The position numbers and the translations under genes are program-made. A stretch of DNA of 64,000 bases, taken from the NCBI RefSeq assembly GCF_963678635.1, contig NC_087066.1:7717954-7781953 (forward strand). Direction: 5' to 3'. The notes beneath the pieces are model-generated. The model made no database searches, had not been told where the DNA came from, and was given only the letters and a program-made list of their open reading frames with translations. The DNA is from Symsagittifera roscoffensis. Its lineage: Eukaryota > Xenacoelomorpha > Acoela > Convolutidae. Positions 43,269-53,199 of the stretch are shown here, one piece after another (positions within the stretch are counted from its first letter, which is position 1; each line of letters starts with the position of its first letter).

Positions 43269-43542
43269 CTAAAAAGTTAGTTGACGAGAAATTTTTATTT
43301 AAAAAGCCTCTTACACGGCGCAACAATGTTTTAGAACGGTAAACTTCCAAAAATTTGCTTGAAACGTTGCAATATGGGTTAAGCAAAGAATTTGAATTGT
43401 ATGTAGTCAAGATAACTTTTTTCGGCTATCAACCAAATATATTTTTTCTGATACAGATTTTCGGAAAATGTTTCTCTAGAACTTGGTTGGGCTGTGTAAG
43501 AGGCTTCTTTTGATATAAAATTCTCATCAATTAACTTTTTAG
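43269..43542. repeat. Imperfect inverted repeat, arms about 50 bp
   Basis: The left arm (43269-43318) starts CTAAAAAGTTAGTTGACGAG and the right arm (43492-43542) is its near reverse complement, with roughly 85% pairing and a spacer of about 170 bp. Both arms end in a CCTCTTACAC-type block. It could be a small fold-back element or a transcribed hairpin. Confidence 0.65.
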
Positions 43543-44059
43543 TTTCAGTGTATTTATTTTTTTGATTAAGAAAACCTAAATGACCTAATTTTGGGGAACC
43601 ATTTTTGTTGTGAGATTCGAAAAAAAATGCACCAGGTTGCTTCTGGTGAAGTTCTCGGCAACTTTTGTTTTGGATTTTTTCATTGTTTTTCGTTGTGTCC
43701 GGCTAATTTAAATCAGCAGTGTAGTTCTCTAAAGCTATTGTTTGTATTTTTTTCGATTTTTCATATTTTTGCTCTGAAAAATTCCATGGCAGTTTTTTGT
43801 TTTATGAAAACTGTATTGAAGTTTTGGGCTTGAATTTACTCAAAAATAGAAGTCTCCGTAAAAGCGCAATCTTTTTTTTTGCCTTCTTGAAAGTTCTTAT
43901 GCAAATTTGAAAAACGCTAATAAATCTGTCTGAAGGTCAGAATTTTTTCGGATCTTCAAAATATTGTCCAATAATTTTGTTAAAAAGTATATACTATAGT
44001 GAGTTGCTAAACTTTGGAGAAGACAGAAATAATTTAACTGTATAATTATCAGCCAAAGA

Positions 44060-44790
44060 ATGGAACTCATAGAAATAATTAAAAAGAGCAATCTGCCAAT
44101 TTTGTGCTCATTTTGCATGCTAACTTGAGTTTTCAGAGCCCTTGAGTCATGTTTTTTGTCCGAAAAGTTGGCGTTTTCAGTGCCCTTGAGTCATATTTTT
44201 TGTCTGAAAAATTGGCTTTTACATGCAAACTTATTTCTGAAATGGGGCATCTGCTCTTTTTAATTAATTTCTGTTCCATTTTTGTACAAATCTCTATTTA
44301 AAGCGTTGCGAAAAATCGGAACTGGCAGAACTAATTAAAAAGAGCAAATGACCTATTTCAGAAAACCTTCGTATGCAAAAATAAATTTTTCATATAGAAA
44401 TGATGACTCAAGGTCACCTAAAAACTCGTTTTTGCATGCAAAAATTGCTCGAAATTGGCAGATTGCTCTTTTCAAATTTTTCTGTCTGTTTCAACTTTTT
44501 TGCTACTTATTATAATCTACCACTTTTATTAATTTTTGCATGGAACTTTGATTTGTTAGGCGACCTTGTCATAATTTATGTCAGAAAAATAAGCTTTTGC
44601 AGACAATTTTTGCCTGAAACCGCTCATTTGTTCTTGTTCAATAATTTTGTGTGTTCCAACTTTTTGCAATTATTTGTCGCAAGGTCACCCAAAAATTTAA
44701 TTTTGTATGCAAAAAATGTCTCAAAATTTGCAGGTTGCTCTTCAATTATTAATTTTGTCTGTTCCAGCTTTTTGCAATTTAATATAGATT
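44060..44790. repeat. Cluster of diverged short repeats
   Basis: AATTAAAAAGAGCA and its complement occur at about 44077, 44252 and 44334, with shortened GCAGATTGCTCTT forms at about 44457 and 44730, each near TTCTGTTCC- or GCATGCAAA-like words. A 45-bp unit with GCCCTTGAGTCAT is duplicated at 44138 and 44183. Not coding. Confidence 0.55.
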
Positions 44791-44799
44791 AATATAACA

Positions 44800-45330
44800 A
44801 GCATTTAAGGTTCAGCGATTTTTGCGTTTCGTTAACCTTTGGTACTTTGCAGAGTTAAATACTGCAAGAACAATCGAAAATGAACCAGCTTAAGTTGTGC
44901 ACGTGGTTGCTAAAATTTAACGCGAACATCAGTGGTTTTATTTGGCTGAACAAGTTCTGAATAGTTTACCGTAATCAGATTTTGATGCTCAGTTTGGTCT
45001 TTAAATATGAACTAAGTGAGTAATGTATCTCGCTGTTGTAATCTTTAACTTTGAACTAGCGTTTCATATTTTGACCTATATCACACGGAATAGTTTTTTA
45101 CAGTTTCGTAACTGCTTTCACGCAGCGATATGTCGATTGAACTCTTGTGTAATTTTTAACGAGAAACAATTTTCAGGCAACTGTGTCTAAAGCGAGGCCA
45201 CAGCCCAAATTTAAAATGATGGAATTGATCTGTAATGATTTTATATGTAGGTTCCCTCAGTGATAGCTTGGTTTAATAAGACTCGAAACATTCAAGTTAA
45301 TGAAATGTTATTATAATGTATCTTTTTTCA
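44800..45330 (+). other. Upstream region of the peroxiredoxin gene
   Basis: No clear promoter motif. A strong acceptor-like TCTTTTTTCAG ends at 45331, so this stretch probably includes intron sequence and a 5' non-coding exon. Confidence 0.4.
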
Positions 45331-45336
45331 GATTGT

Positions 45337-45864
45337 ATGTTTGCTCGACGTCTTCTGAGACCTACATTTGTGCTAACCAGAGACATGACTATCAAGGCCG
45401 GAGATAAACTGCCCAGTGCCACTGTCACACTGTCCAATCCAGGCGACAAGAAGGACATCAAGGACTTCTGCAAGGGCAAAAAGACTCTTCTGGTCGGAGT
45501 TGTCGGTGCATTCACGCCCACGTGCGACAACCAGATTCCACCTTTTGTCGCTGCTGTTGATGACTTGAAAGCTAAAGGTGTCAATCAAGTCGCAGTTATC
45601 ACTGTGAATGACGCGTTTGTCTGCACCAAGTGGGGTGAAAGTATGACTGTCGGAGATAAGGTCACAATGTTGTCGGACTACAAGGCTGAGTTCGCGAAGG
45701 CGGCGGGTCTAGAACTTCCAGGAGTTGAAGAAAAGTTAGGCAATTTGAGGTCAACTCGGTTTATGATGTTGATAAATGATGATACAGTAGAGAAGATTTC
45801 AGTGGAGGAGAATCCGGGAGAAGTGCAGGTTACTGGAATTGACACGGCTAAGACCTGGCTGTGA
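45337..45864 (+). CDS. PRDX5: Peroxiredoxin-5-like protein (atypical active site)
   Basis: Thiol peroxidase that reduces hydrogen and alkyl peroxides, typically in mitochondria, peroxisomes and cytosol. 175 aa. Residues 1-17 (MFARRLLRPTFVLTRD) form a basic mitochondrial-type leader; a second Met at 17 could give a cytosolic form. The peroxidatic Cys is C63 in GAFTPTC, and ITVNDAFVCTKWG (88-100) is the matching Prx5 segment. Further family features: MLSDYKAEFAKAAGLEL and RSTRFMMLIND. Two oddities: the Pro of the PxxxTxxC motif is Val56, and the C-terminal resolving Cys is absent, leaving only C45, C63 and C96. Start chosen at 45337 because an acceptor TTTTTTCAG ends at 45331, five bases upstream. 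Single coding exon. Confidence 0.92.
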   Translation: MFARRLLRPTFVLTRDMTIKAGDKLPSATVTLSNPGDKKDIKDFCKGKKTLLVGVVGAFTPTCDNQIPPFVAAVDDLKAKGVNQVAVITVNDAFVCTKWGESMTVGDKVTMLSDYKAEFAKAAGLELPGVEEKLGNLRSTRFMMLINDDTVEKISVEENPGEVQVTGIDTAKTWL

Positions 45865-46108
45865 ACTGAGCAATCAACTACATAAACTGAAACAATTCAT
45901 TAGAGGATCTGAAATTGAAGAAGAACTGAGAAAAATTTTACTACTTGACTTGCCGTAATAATTCATTAACTGATTATAATAATTAGTTATGATGACTGAA
46001 CTAAATTATAAACCGTTTAATGAAACTGCTTGAAGCAAATCATGAGGTTATAGTCGTCTTCTCATTTCTTCATGACTGTAATTTGACTCCATATCAGCTT
46101 GAACAAAT

Positions 46109-46114
46109 AATAAA
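46109..46114 (+). promoter_or_regulatory. AATAAA poly(A) signal for the peroxiredoxin
   Basis: Canonical hexamer about 245 nt after the stop codon, followed by a T/G-rich stretch. Confidence 0.6.
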
Positions 46115-46301
46115 TGCTGTATGAAATTTCATTTTTCTTGTTTGCAAATGAGTATTTAGGAAGGTTTTTGCCCGGCAGTTTTTGTATTCGCCCTAATCAA
46201 AGACAAGATTAAAATAGGTCAAAAATGGTTTCTGTTTTTTAGGCTAGAAAGGTCGTCTTGATAGAGAAATGGTTCAAATTTAATAAAAATAATCTTCGGA
46301 A

Positions 46302-46673
46302 TTAATAGAGGACGCTTCGGCATGGTTCAATAGTGGCGAGTTTTTGCTTTTTTATCTGTATGCTTCTTTTCGCGAAAATTAAATTTAATTTGTTGCATAA
46401 TTTGGAACTTTCGTTTTCTGTTTTTGACAGAATGAACCTAATGAACCTCGTTTTTGGAATCGTTTTCTCTAAATGTCCTTTCCGATCGGCTTTATCCGCA
46501 ATCAGTTGCCTCAGTTGTTGTTCCCTTCCAATTCTAAGGTTACAGAGACCTGAAATTGAAGTTTTGAACAAATCAAGGTTGCCGTACAAGTGGCTTGGCA
46601 TAATGTTCTCAACAACATCAGTTGTGGAAAAAGTCATTAAAGAAAAATTCGGGAAATTTTCTTTATTTTGCAT
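46302..46673 (-). CDS. Hypothetical ORF, 123 aa
   Basis: Open frame convergent with the peroxiredoxin gene. Its composition is more protein-like than nearby chance frames, with a charged stretch REQQLRQLIADKADRKGHLE around residues 50-70. I recognise no domain. The opposite strand is also open here (46333-46752), so one of the two is a shadow. It could be an exon or a transposon relic. Confidence 0.22.
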   Translation of the reverse strand: MQNKENFPNFSLMTFSTTDVVENIMPSHLYGNLDLFKTSISGLCNLRIGREQQLRQLIADKADRKGHLEKTIPKTRFIRFILSKTENESSKLCNKLNLIFAKRSIQIKKQKLATIEPCRSVLY

Positions 46674-46759
46674 TGGTCCAAAATTTCATTGTTTTTTTCC
46701 TAGAAAAAGCATAAATAAGTGTCAATTAATAGTTTATTCAATGTATAATTAATTCAAAC

Positions 46760-47281
46760 CAATATTGCGAGTAGACCAAAATTTCTCTGAAGTTTTTCAG
46801 AATCCAAATAACGGCTCAAAGGGCTTTAATTTAATACCAAACTTGAGTCTTACGAGCTAATATTGAGATTGCTTAAAGGAGTCGGAAAAACACCTTATGC
46901 CTTCGTTCCTTTTCCCACTTTGTTTTAGGTTGAGCAGTTCAGAGGTATAATGCACCAATAAATTCTGGAATTTCTGCCACTGCGATTTTCTCCTTATTCG
47001 TTGATGAATTTTTGAAGTATTTTTTCAGCCTCTACTCAATTTTTTTTGCCCATTCATTAAATATCAGCTAAGAAGAACCAAAAAATTGACATAAACTCCC
47101 AACGAGCTATCTTTGAGATTCAAAATTGGTTGGAAAAAACAGACCCTGCAAGCTCCTACAAAATCACTGAATCATTTGTTAGCTTGATTTAGCTTGAAAT
47201 ATTTGTTTTGTCTCAGCGTGGCGCTTGGGTTGAAGACGTGTTTTTTCTTGCAAACCGAATATGCTCTGTTTCTAAATATAT
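46760..47281. other. AT-rich spacer without a recognised gene
   Basis: Nothing supported on either strand. Confidence 0.35.
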
Positions 47282-47289
47282 ATTCGACT

Positions 47290-48489
47290 CAGGGACGGAT
47301 TTAGGGGGGGGGGGCGGACGCCCCCCCTCCTCTTGGATTCGACCCCCTGCCGACCCAAAGGGTCCCCCTTTGATACTTTTTCAGAAATCCATTTTTGGTC
47401 GACCGACCCTAAAATTTTTCTAAAGGCGCCTTTGGCGCCAATATATACTAACTTTGAGGGGGAGCGCGCGGCAAAAAAAAACGCTATTTGAAAAGTGAAC
47501 GTATGCTGGGATTTAAGATGAACTTAATGTATAATCGAATGAAGAATAATCGAATAATATTAAAATCTGACAAGCCGTCGGAGGATGTGAAATTTTAAAG
47601 TTTCAATAGCTTAAGTTTGGTTGAAATAACAATAGTTGTTTTTTAAATTCTTATTTTAAGTTAGAAACAAATCTCCGTGTACTGAATGCAAACTTGAAAA
47701 GTATATAAAGAAGTTTTAGTGATGATACTTGGTCGAACGTCAGAAAAACAAATAGAAAAAAATCCCTCTGAGAAAAACGATCGGTTACTTTTCGCTATTT
47801 CACAGAGTTTCTCAGTTATCAAAACAGGGCAAATTGAATGTCAATTTTTTTGCTATTTATAGAATCTCAAACTTTCAACGCGGTAGCTCAAATTGTTTTA
47901 AAGTCATTTTGACGTGATTGCGCGTTTCTTGTCTGAACTACCTTTTAACTATGTAACTAGGATATAAGTTCTGAAACGCCAAAACTTGAGATTTTTTTTC
48001 CCGATATTTTTAATATTATTTGAAATCTAAACGAAACGAAATCACGACTAAAAAGCAAATTTCATCTCAGTCGTTGAGTGGAACTGTCAGGGGCTACAAT
48101 ATTCAGTTGTCAATCATCCTAGTTGCTATTTCTTTATCTACTTATCTCTGAGAGTTCTCATACTATAATTAAGTGTGAGTTTGGTACCTGCCTGTCAATC
48201 AGCCTAGAACTGTCTAGCTGTTTTGCGTTTCAGGGGAGCGTGCGCCAAAAAAAAACGCGATTTTTTTGTAAAATTTTTTCGAAAAGTGCCCAAAAACGGC
48301 TTTTTTAAATTGTTTTTCAAAAATTTGCCTGCGGCGCTGAAAATTTAGCCAAAATAGGGGCAAAACAGAGCTTTGGCAGAGCTCGAAAAATCAATTTGGT
48401 TGACCTATAAAAAAAAGGTCGTCAAAGTTTTGGAAAATTTTTTGAAAATCCGCCCCCCCCTCATCGAGAAAATCCTAGATCCGCCCCTG
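47290..48489 (-). mobile_element. hAT-type MITE copy, split by a 748-bp insertion
   Basis: 47290-47484 is the reverse complement of the right half of the copy at 61752, and 48233-48489 that of its left half; both termini are present (CAGGGACGGAT and ATCCGCCCCTG). Between them lie 748 bp of unrelated AT-rich DNA (47485-48232), flanked by a 26-bp block present at both sides (47459-47484 and 48233-48258) with two mismatches, as expected for a target duplication made by the insert. No matching 8-bp TSD is seen outside the MITE. Confidence 0.7.
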
Positions 48490-49125
48490 GGAAGGGCATT
48501 AGCAAACTCAATGCCTTGAAGAATTTGGTTTTTCTCGTGAAATCAGATTCAAAAAAGGATTTCTCTTTTTTTTTTAAGTTGAGATATGTTTTTTGAAGGA
48601 AACAAAAGTATTATAATCCAGCATCGAGTTTTGGTTGGTGTTTGCTTTTAGAAACACTTTTTTTCAAGACTGGTTGCTTGCTGTTGCATTGCAAACATGG
48701 ACTGTTTTCAGGTTTTGGTTAAATTGTCACTTGTTGAAATCTTTTTTATTAATTACTTTTGCATTCATTTTTTCATTCTTACTTAGTTTGAAATAACTAT
48801 TTTTTTAATCTCAATTTCATATGAATGGTAATTTATTACTCGGTTCAAAGAATGCTTCTACGTGTTTGTGCCACGCATTCCGCATACGGGAGTTGCTCAA
48901 ATTCTTTTTACCCTCTGATGCTGTTTCGGAAGCTGGATTGATCTTAAATTCTCGACACGCAAAACACAATTTATAAAAAAAATGTTCGCGGAGTTTTAAC
49001 TCTATTGGACTATTGATGAGTAGACTCCACTGATATCCATCAGAAACAATAATCACCACCACCATCAGAAAATGACTAACGTCAACTCAACGCAAACAGT
49101 CTCAGATGCTAACTGGACAAAACAA
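48490..49125. other. Spacer; weak zinc-finger-like frame on the minus strand
   Basis: At 49065-48817 a minus-strand frame reads ..KLCFACREF.. and ..RNAWHKHVEAFFEP.., vaguely like the BED/TTF-type fingers of hAT transposases. Too short to assign. Confidence 0.25.
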
Positions 49126-49129
49126 ACAC

Positions 49130-49400
49130 ATGGTCAAAAAAAAGAATCCCATCCAGTGAACCAAAGTACGCGAATGGATACCAAATCGTCAAACAAAGCA
49201 GCAGACTATTGAAGCGCGACAAAGGAGGCGATCTTGCATTCATCATCAAGGATATCATGAAACTCCAGGTAATTGGCACTCAAAGAGAACATCAAGCAAT
49301 TCAATTATTAACTAATTTTTCAAGTCCAATTCTTTAGAAAACCTACATCCCAATACTCATTACAGTTGTAGTCCCATTTGTTGTGTCTTTTCATCACATA
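49130..49400 (+). pseudogene. LINE apurinic endonuclease fragment
   Basis: The plus-strand translation gives KYANGYQIVKQSSRLLKRDK, then GGDLAFIIKD, and later REHQAIQLL..NFSSPI..TYIPI. This matches the GY.i.R.DR...GGG.A..I and y..YiPP order of LINE AP-endonuclease domains. It is on the opposite strand from the RT that follows, so it is a different insertion. Confidence 0.45.
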
Positions 49401-49502
49401 ACGAACGCAAATACACAATTACAGGTGAGATCAACCTTTATAACGCTGTACGTTTCTTCGAGTTACCAACTGACGTGTGCGACCTAGTTCTTGCTGAAGC
49501 AA

Positions 49503-49504
<2 letters not shown>

Positions 49505-49534
<30 letters not shown>
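49505..49534 (-). repeat. (CAA)10 tail of the LINE
   Basis: Ten TTG units on the plus strand are CAA repeats at the 3' end of the minus-strand LINE. Simple-repeat tails are typical of LINE 3' termini. Confidence 0.7.
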
Positions 49535-49535
<1 letters not shown>

Positions 49536-51340
49536 GGATTCTCAGAAATACTTCTGATGGGACTGCTCCCAGTTCGTTTCTTTTTAAAACGTCTTCCATA
49601 CATCCCTGCAGTTTCGACAATCACAAAACAGTATCCATGTGCAAGGATTCGCCTCATTGAATTTCGCCATTTGATAGGTCCACATAAAATTCAAGAGTCT
49701 GTTTTTTAGCCCCGTGGGATTGAAGAAATCTACTGTTCCAGGTAGATGATTGGCCACCCGAGACAGCCTGAAACAAAACTCAGCGCGAGCTTTTTCTGTG
49801 CGGACTTTTTTAAGGCTTAATGTCGGGCCGTCATTTTGTCTTGTATTTGAGGCAGACTTGTTGGTTAATAGTCGTATTTGTAAATCGTTTTCACTGTGAA
49901 AAAAGCTCGATAGATTCAATAGATTGCATAGCTGTATGAACATAGTAAGGGGCAATGTATTCGTTCGTTTCAACAACGTTAGATAATCACTCTCCACTCT
50001 CATAACTGTTTGTTACCCATTTTAGCGCTCTTTTCTGGAATCGTTCAAGTTTTGATAAATTTGCGCGGCATATATTAAAACACGAAGATGCAAATGTTAT
50101 AAGTGGTAAAACCGCTGACTTGTAAACTCCCAATTTTACTCTCTGTGAAACCCTTTTTGCCACATTTCTTTTAGCAAAATAGAAAATCTGATTAGCTTTT
50201 TTCATTCTCGCCATTAGATGATTTGACCAGCTTAGGGTTTTATCAATATATACCCCCAAATCTTTTATTGTTTCTACTGATTCAAGCATATGCCCATTGA
50301 TTTGAATTGAATTTGAGTTTCCTCGAAAAATCAGCTCTTTGCATTTGTCAGGAGCCAACTCCATTTTGTTTCCGTTCACCCAATTTTCTAAAGCCGATAT
50401 ATCTGATTGTATTTCCAATTTGGATAGGTACGCCGAGAAAAGTTTTAAATCGTCTGCATAAATGAAGGGAGTAGTGAATTTTAGCACTTCTGGCAGGTCA
50501 TTTATAAAAATGCAAAACAGTAACGGCCCCAGCAGAGACCCTTGAGGAACTCCACTTGTAACTAATTTAGAAGAGGATGATACATTGTCACATTTTACCC
50601 ACTGCGTTCTGTTTTCAAGTTAGCTCGCTAAGACTTCCAAAAAACACCCCCCTACTCCAATATTCGCCACTTTTTTCAACAATTCAAAATGGGGCACTTT
50701 ATCGAATGCCTTGGAAAAATCGGTGTAATAAACGAGCACTTCATCGTTCGGATTTTTATCCAGCGCCTCGTAAACTCGTTGTAAAAATGCTAACAGATTA
50801 GTTACAACCGACTTCTTTTTAACAAAACCATGTTGACTTGATTTCATGTATTTTTGAAAGTGATCGTAAAGTGGTCGTACATGCATTTTTCGAGCACTTT
50901 AGAGATAATTGTTAATAACGAGACAGGTCTGTAGTTTTTTATTTGCCTTTTGTCGTCTTTTTTGTGTATGGGCGAAATAGCAGCACTTTTCCAGAATTTA
51001 GGTACACATCGTACCCTCTTGATATTTTTGAAAATAGCATTTAAAATGGAGCTCATCGGTTTAGCTAAACTTTTCAAAAAACAAGGCGGCAGGCCATCCG
51101 GGCCTTTACTTTTTGTTACATCCAGTTTAGTCAACAATTCTTGGATTTTGTTTTGAGATATGTCAAAATTTATGAGGGAAGCATTTTCGCAAGCAATGTC
51201 TGTTACTTTAAAATTGAATTTCGGAGTAAATACAGAGTGGAAAAAATTATTTAATTTTTCGACTTTTTCAGTTGACTCCTTATATTTAATACCATTTAAT
51301 TCCATTTCACGCAATAGACGCATCTCGCTTCGTCGTTTTC
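49535..51340 (-). pseudogene. CR1/Jockey-like LINE reverse transcriptase, 5'-truncated and broken
   Basis: Copies LINE RNA at the target site. From 51323: KSKGPDGLPPCFLK, IHKKDDKRQIKNYRPVSLL and ISKVLEKCMYDHF (block 50844-51323); after a frame change, QHGFVKKKSVVTNLLAFLQ and motif A YYTDFSKAFDKVPH (50620-50886); then, past one in-frame TAA in place of a usual Trp, VTSGVPQGSLLGPLLF and catalytic FIYADDLKLF (50487-49987). The thumb (GVYIDKTLSWSNHL) and a tail continue to about 49540, ending in the CAA repeat. No endonuclease domain precedes it on this strand, so the copy is 5'-truncated near 51340. Confidence 0.85.
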
Positions 51341-51344
51341 AACG

Positions 51345-53030
51345 AATGCACACACAAAAAAATAAAACCATCAGCTCAACTGACACCAGCTCAGCAACTT
51401 AAAACCTGCGTTCCACTGATTGGTGCTGTGACAAAATACGAAGATCAGGTCATTCATGAATCACTTCAGAAATTGTCAGCGAAACACTACCTGTTGAGGT
51501 TCCCGAGAAAGCTATTATCAATTTTGGAAAAGCTGAGTGAAAAACCTTTCGGGCTAAAGGCGAAAAACAAACCCTTATTAGGTTTTGCTCAAATCAACTA
51601 TCACAAGCGAGAAAACCGTTCGGAGGGTTAGATGCGGACGGGGTCTGGCAATTTACATGCAAGATGCTTTAAGAGGTAAAGCCGAATTTTCTGTAAGATA
51701 TTTTCAACCTAAAGGAAGGACCAACTCCAACTGCAGCATACCAGAGACCCCAAAGTGTAAACTCTGTCAAACTGTTATTAAAAAAATCTGTTATAATAAT
51801 AGTTTTTGAATGGGTATTTTTTGGAGGGACGATCACTAAGGGGCAGCAAATAAGGGGCTAAAAGACTTAAACACTCGAAAGCTTGAAAGTTTTGTCTTTT
51901 TCTTTCTATGAGCCTATCCACGATACAAATACGAGGAACAGAATCATCAAACAGATCATTTCACACCCAAACAATACCAAAAAAGAAACAAGGATAGCCG
52001 GTTACTGTGCAAGTAGCACAGAATGCTCTGACCATGGTCTTCAAAAAAACTACGAGAAATTTTTCTTTGCAATTAGTGTTTTTTGGCGTGGTGTGATAAA
52101 AGAATCTGACGCAAAACTATGTTAGGCATGTTCAACTATAATAGTAAAATAGGTAATTAGGCCAACAATTTTTGATGCAGTTGACTAGAAAAAAAATTAT
52201 ATGAAGAATTTTTTTAAAAATCAGAATATGTTTCAAAAATTTTTGCAGAAATTTTTTTGAATATTGAAGGTTTTGATCCCAAAATTTCATTATGGTAAAG
52301 GTAAAATTTAGTATAATTAAACTATTGTAAAAGGCTTAAAACAAGCATGAATAAACCTGCTTGCTGGCTTTCGTCGCTTGAAATTTACAAAAAATCCAAA
52401 ATTTCAAACCGGTTTTTCTCGACACTAGAAGCAAATTTTGGTAATGCTTTAATGTGGTTCGAATCATGACTGGAAGGGCTTTAATTTGATAAATCACTCA
52501 AGCCGATCCGATAATTATTTGTCGTACCTGATTTTGCGTGGAAAACAAAAAGTTTAAAAAAACTAAAACACACCCGAATACAAAGTTCCTCCCTATTTTC
52601 AATGGTCGGAAAAAAAGCACAGTTATACGCATGAACAAACAATTTCTCTCATGATGGTGTTCTAACCCATCAAAAATTTGGCCCTGTTGTAACCTATACG
52701 AAACGCAAATGCCCTTACTCGAAAGAGATATCATAAAAATAACTACTCAATTACGCAATATAACCCTCACAAGTTCCTAACATCCGTTACTTAACAAAAA
52801 CCATAATATTTATCTCAGCCTTAATTCCTGGCCTAAACACAGAAGTTCATCACTTTTACAAGACAAATTAACATCATGGACTAATAACTTTAATATCGAA
52901 CCAAATATTGTGGTTGACGGCATCAAGCTATCTGCCACCTGCAACACTAAAATTTTTGGAGTTTCTTTAATAATTAGTTCAATTTCCATGAAAATATGGC
53001 AAAATCTATTTCCATCAATTTCTATGATAT
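51345..53030. other. Spacer with one coding-like frame of unknown nature
   Basis: A plus-strand frame at 51370-51630 (with VPLIGAVTKYEDQVIHESLQ and LPRKLLSI-like segments) has protein-like composition but no domain, and follows directly on the LINE 5' end. The rest is AT-rich. Confidence 0.3.
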
Positions 53031-53034
53031 TTAA

Positions 53035-53190
53035 ACAGATAGTTATTTCGGCCTAATCAACCTACATTGCGCAATTCCGAGAGCAAAATATATTCATATA
53101 TGATTATCTGCTTTAGTATGGATGGGGCGTAAAAACTTAAAACATCATGATTTATTTATGACAACAGTTTTTCATCATAATGAGTTTCAG
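53035..53190 (+). repeat. Dispersed AT-rich repeat R1, partial copy
   Basis: Shares CCTAATCAACCTACATTGCG, GGGGCGTAAAAACTTAAAA and TTATGACAACAGTTTTTC with the copies at 35340 and 60020, in the same order. Confidence 0.55.
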
Positions 53191-53199
53191 TTTGAAACA

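Noticed and set aside
46333-46752. 139-aa plus-strand frame rich in Phe, Leu and Cys
   Set aside because: The minus strand of the same stretch has a more protein-like composition, and neither has a domain; the plus frame looks like a shadow.
49438-49660. Frames with runs of Asn, Leu or Cys
   Set aside because: They are translations of the (TTG)10 tail of the LINE in different frames, not a polyglutamine- or polyasparagine-type protein.
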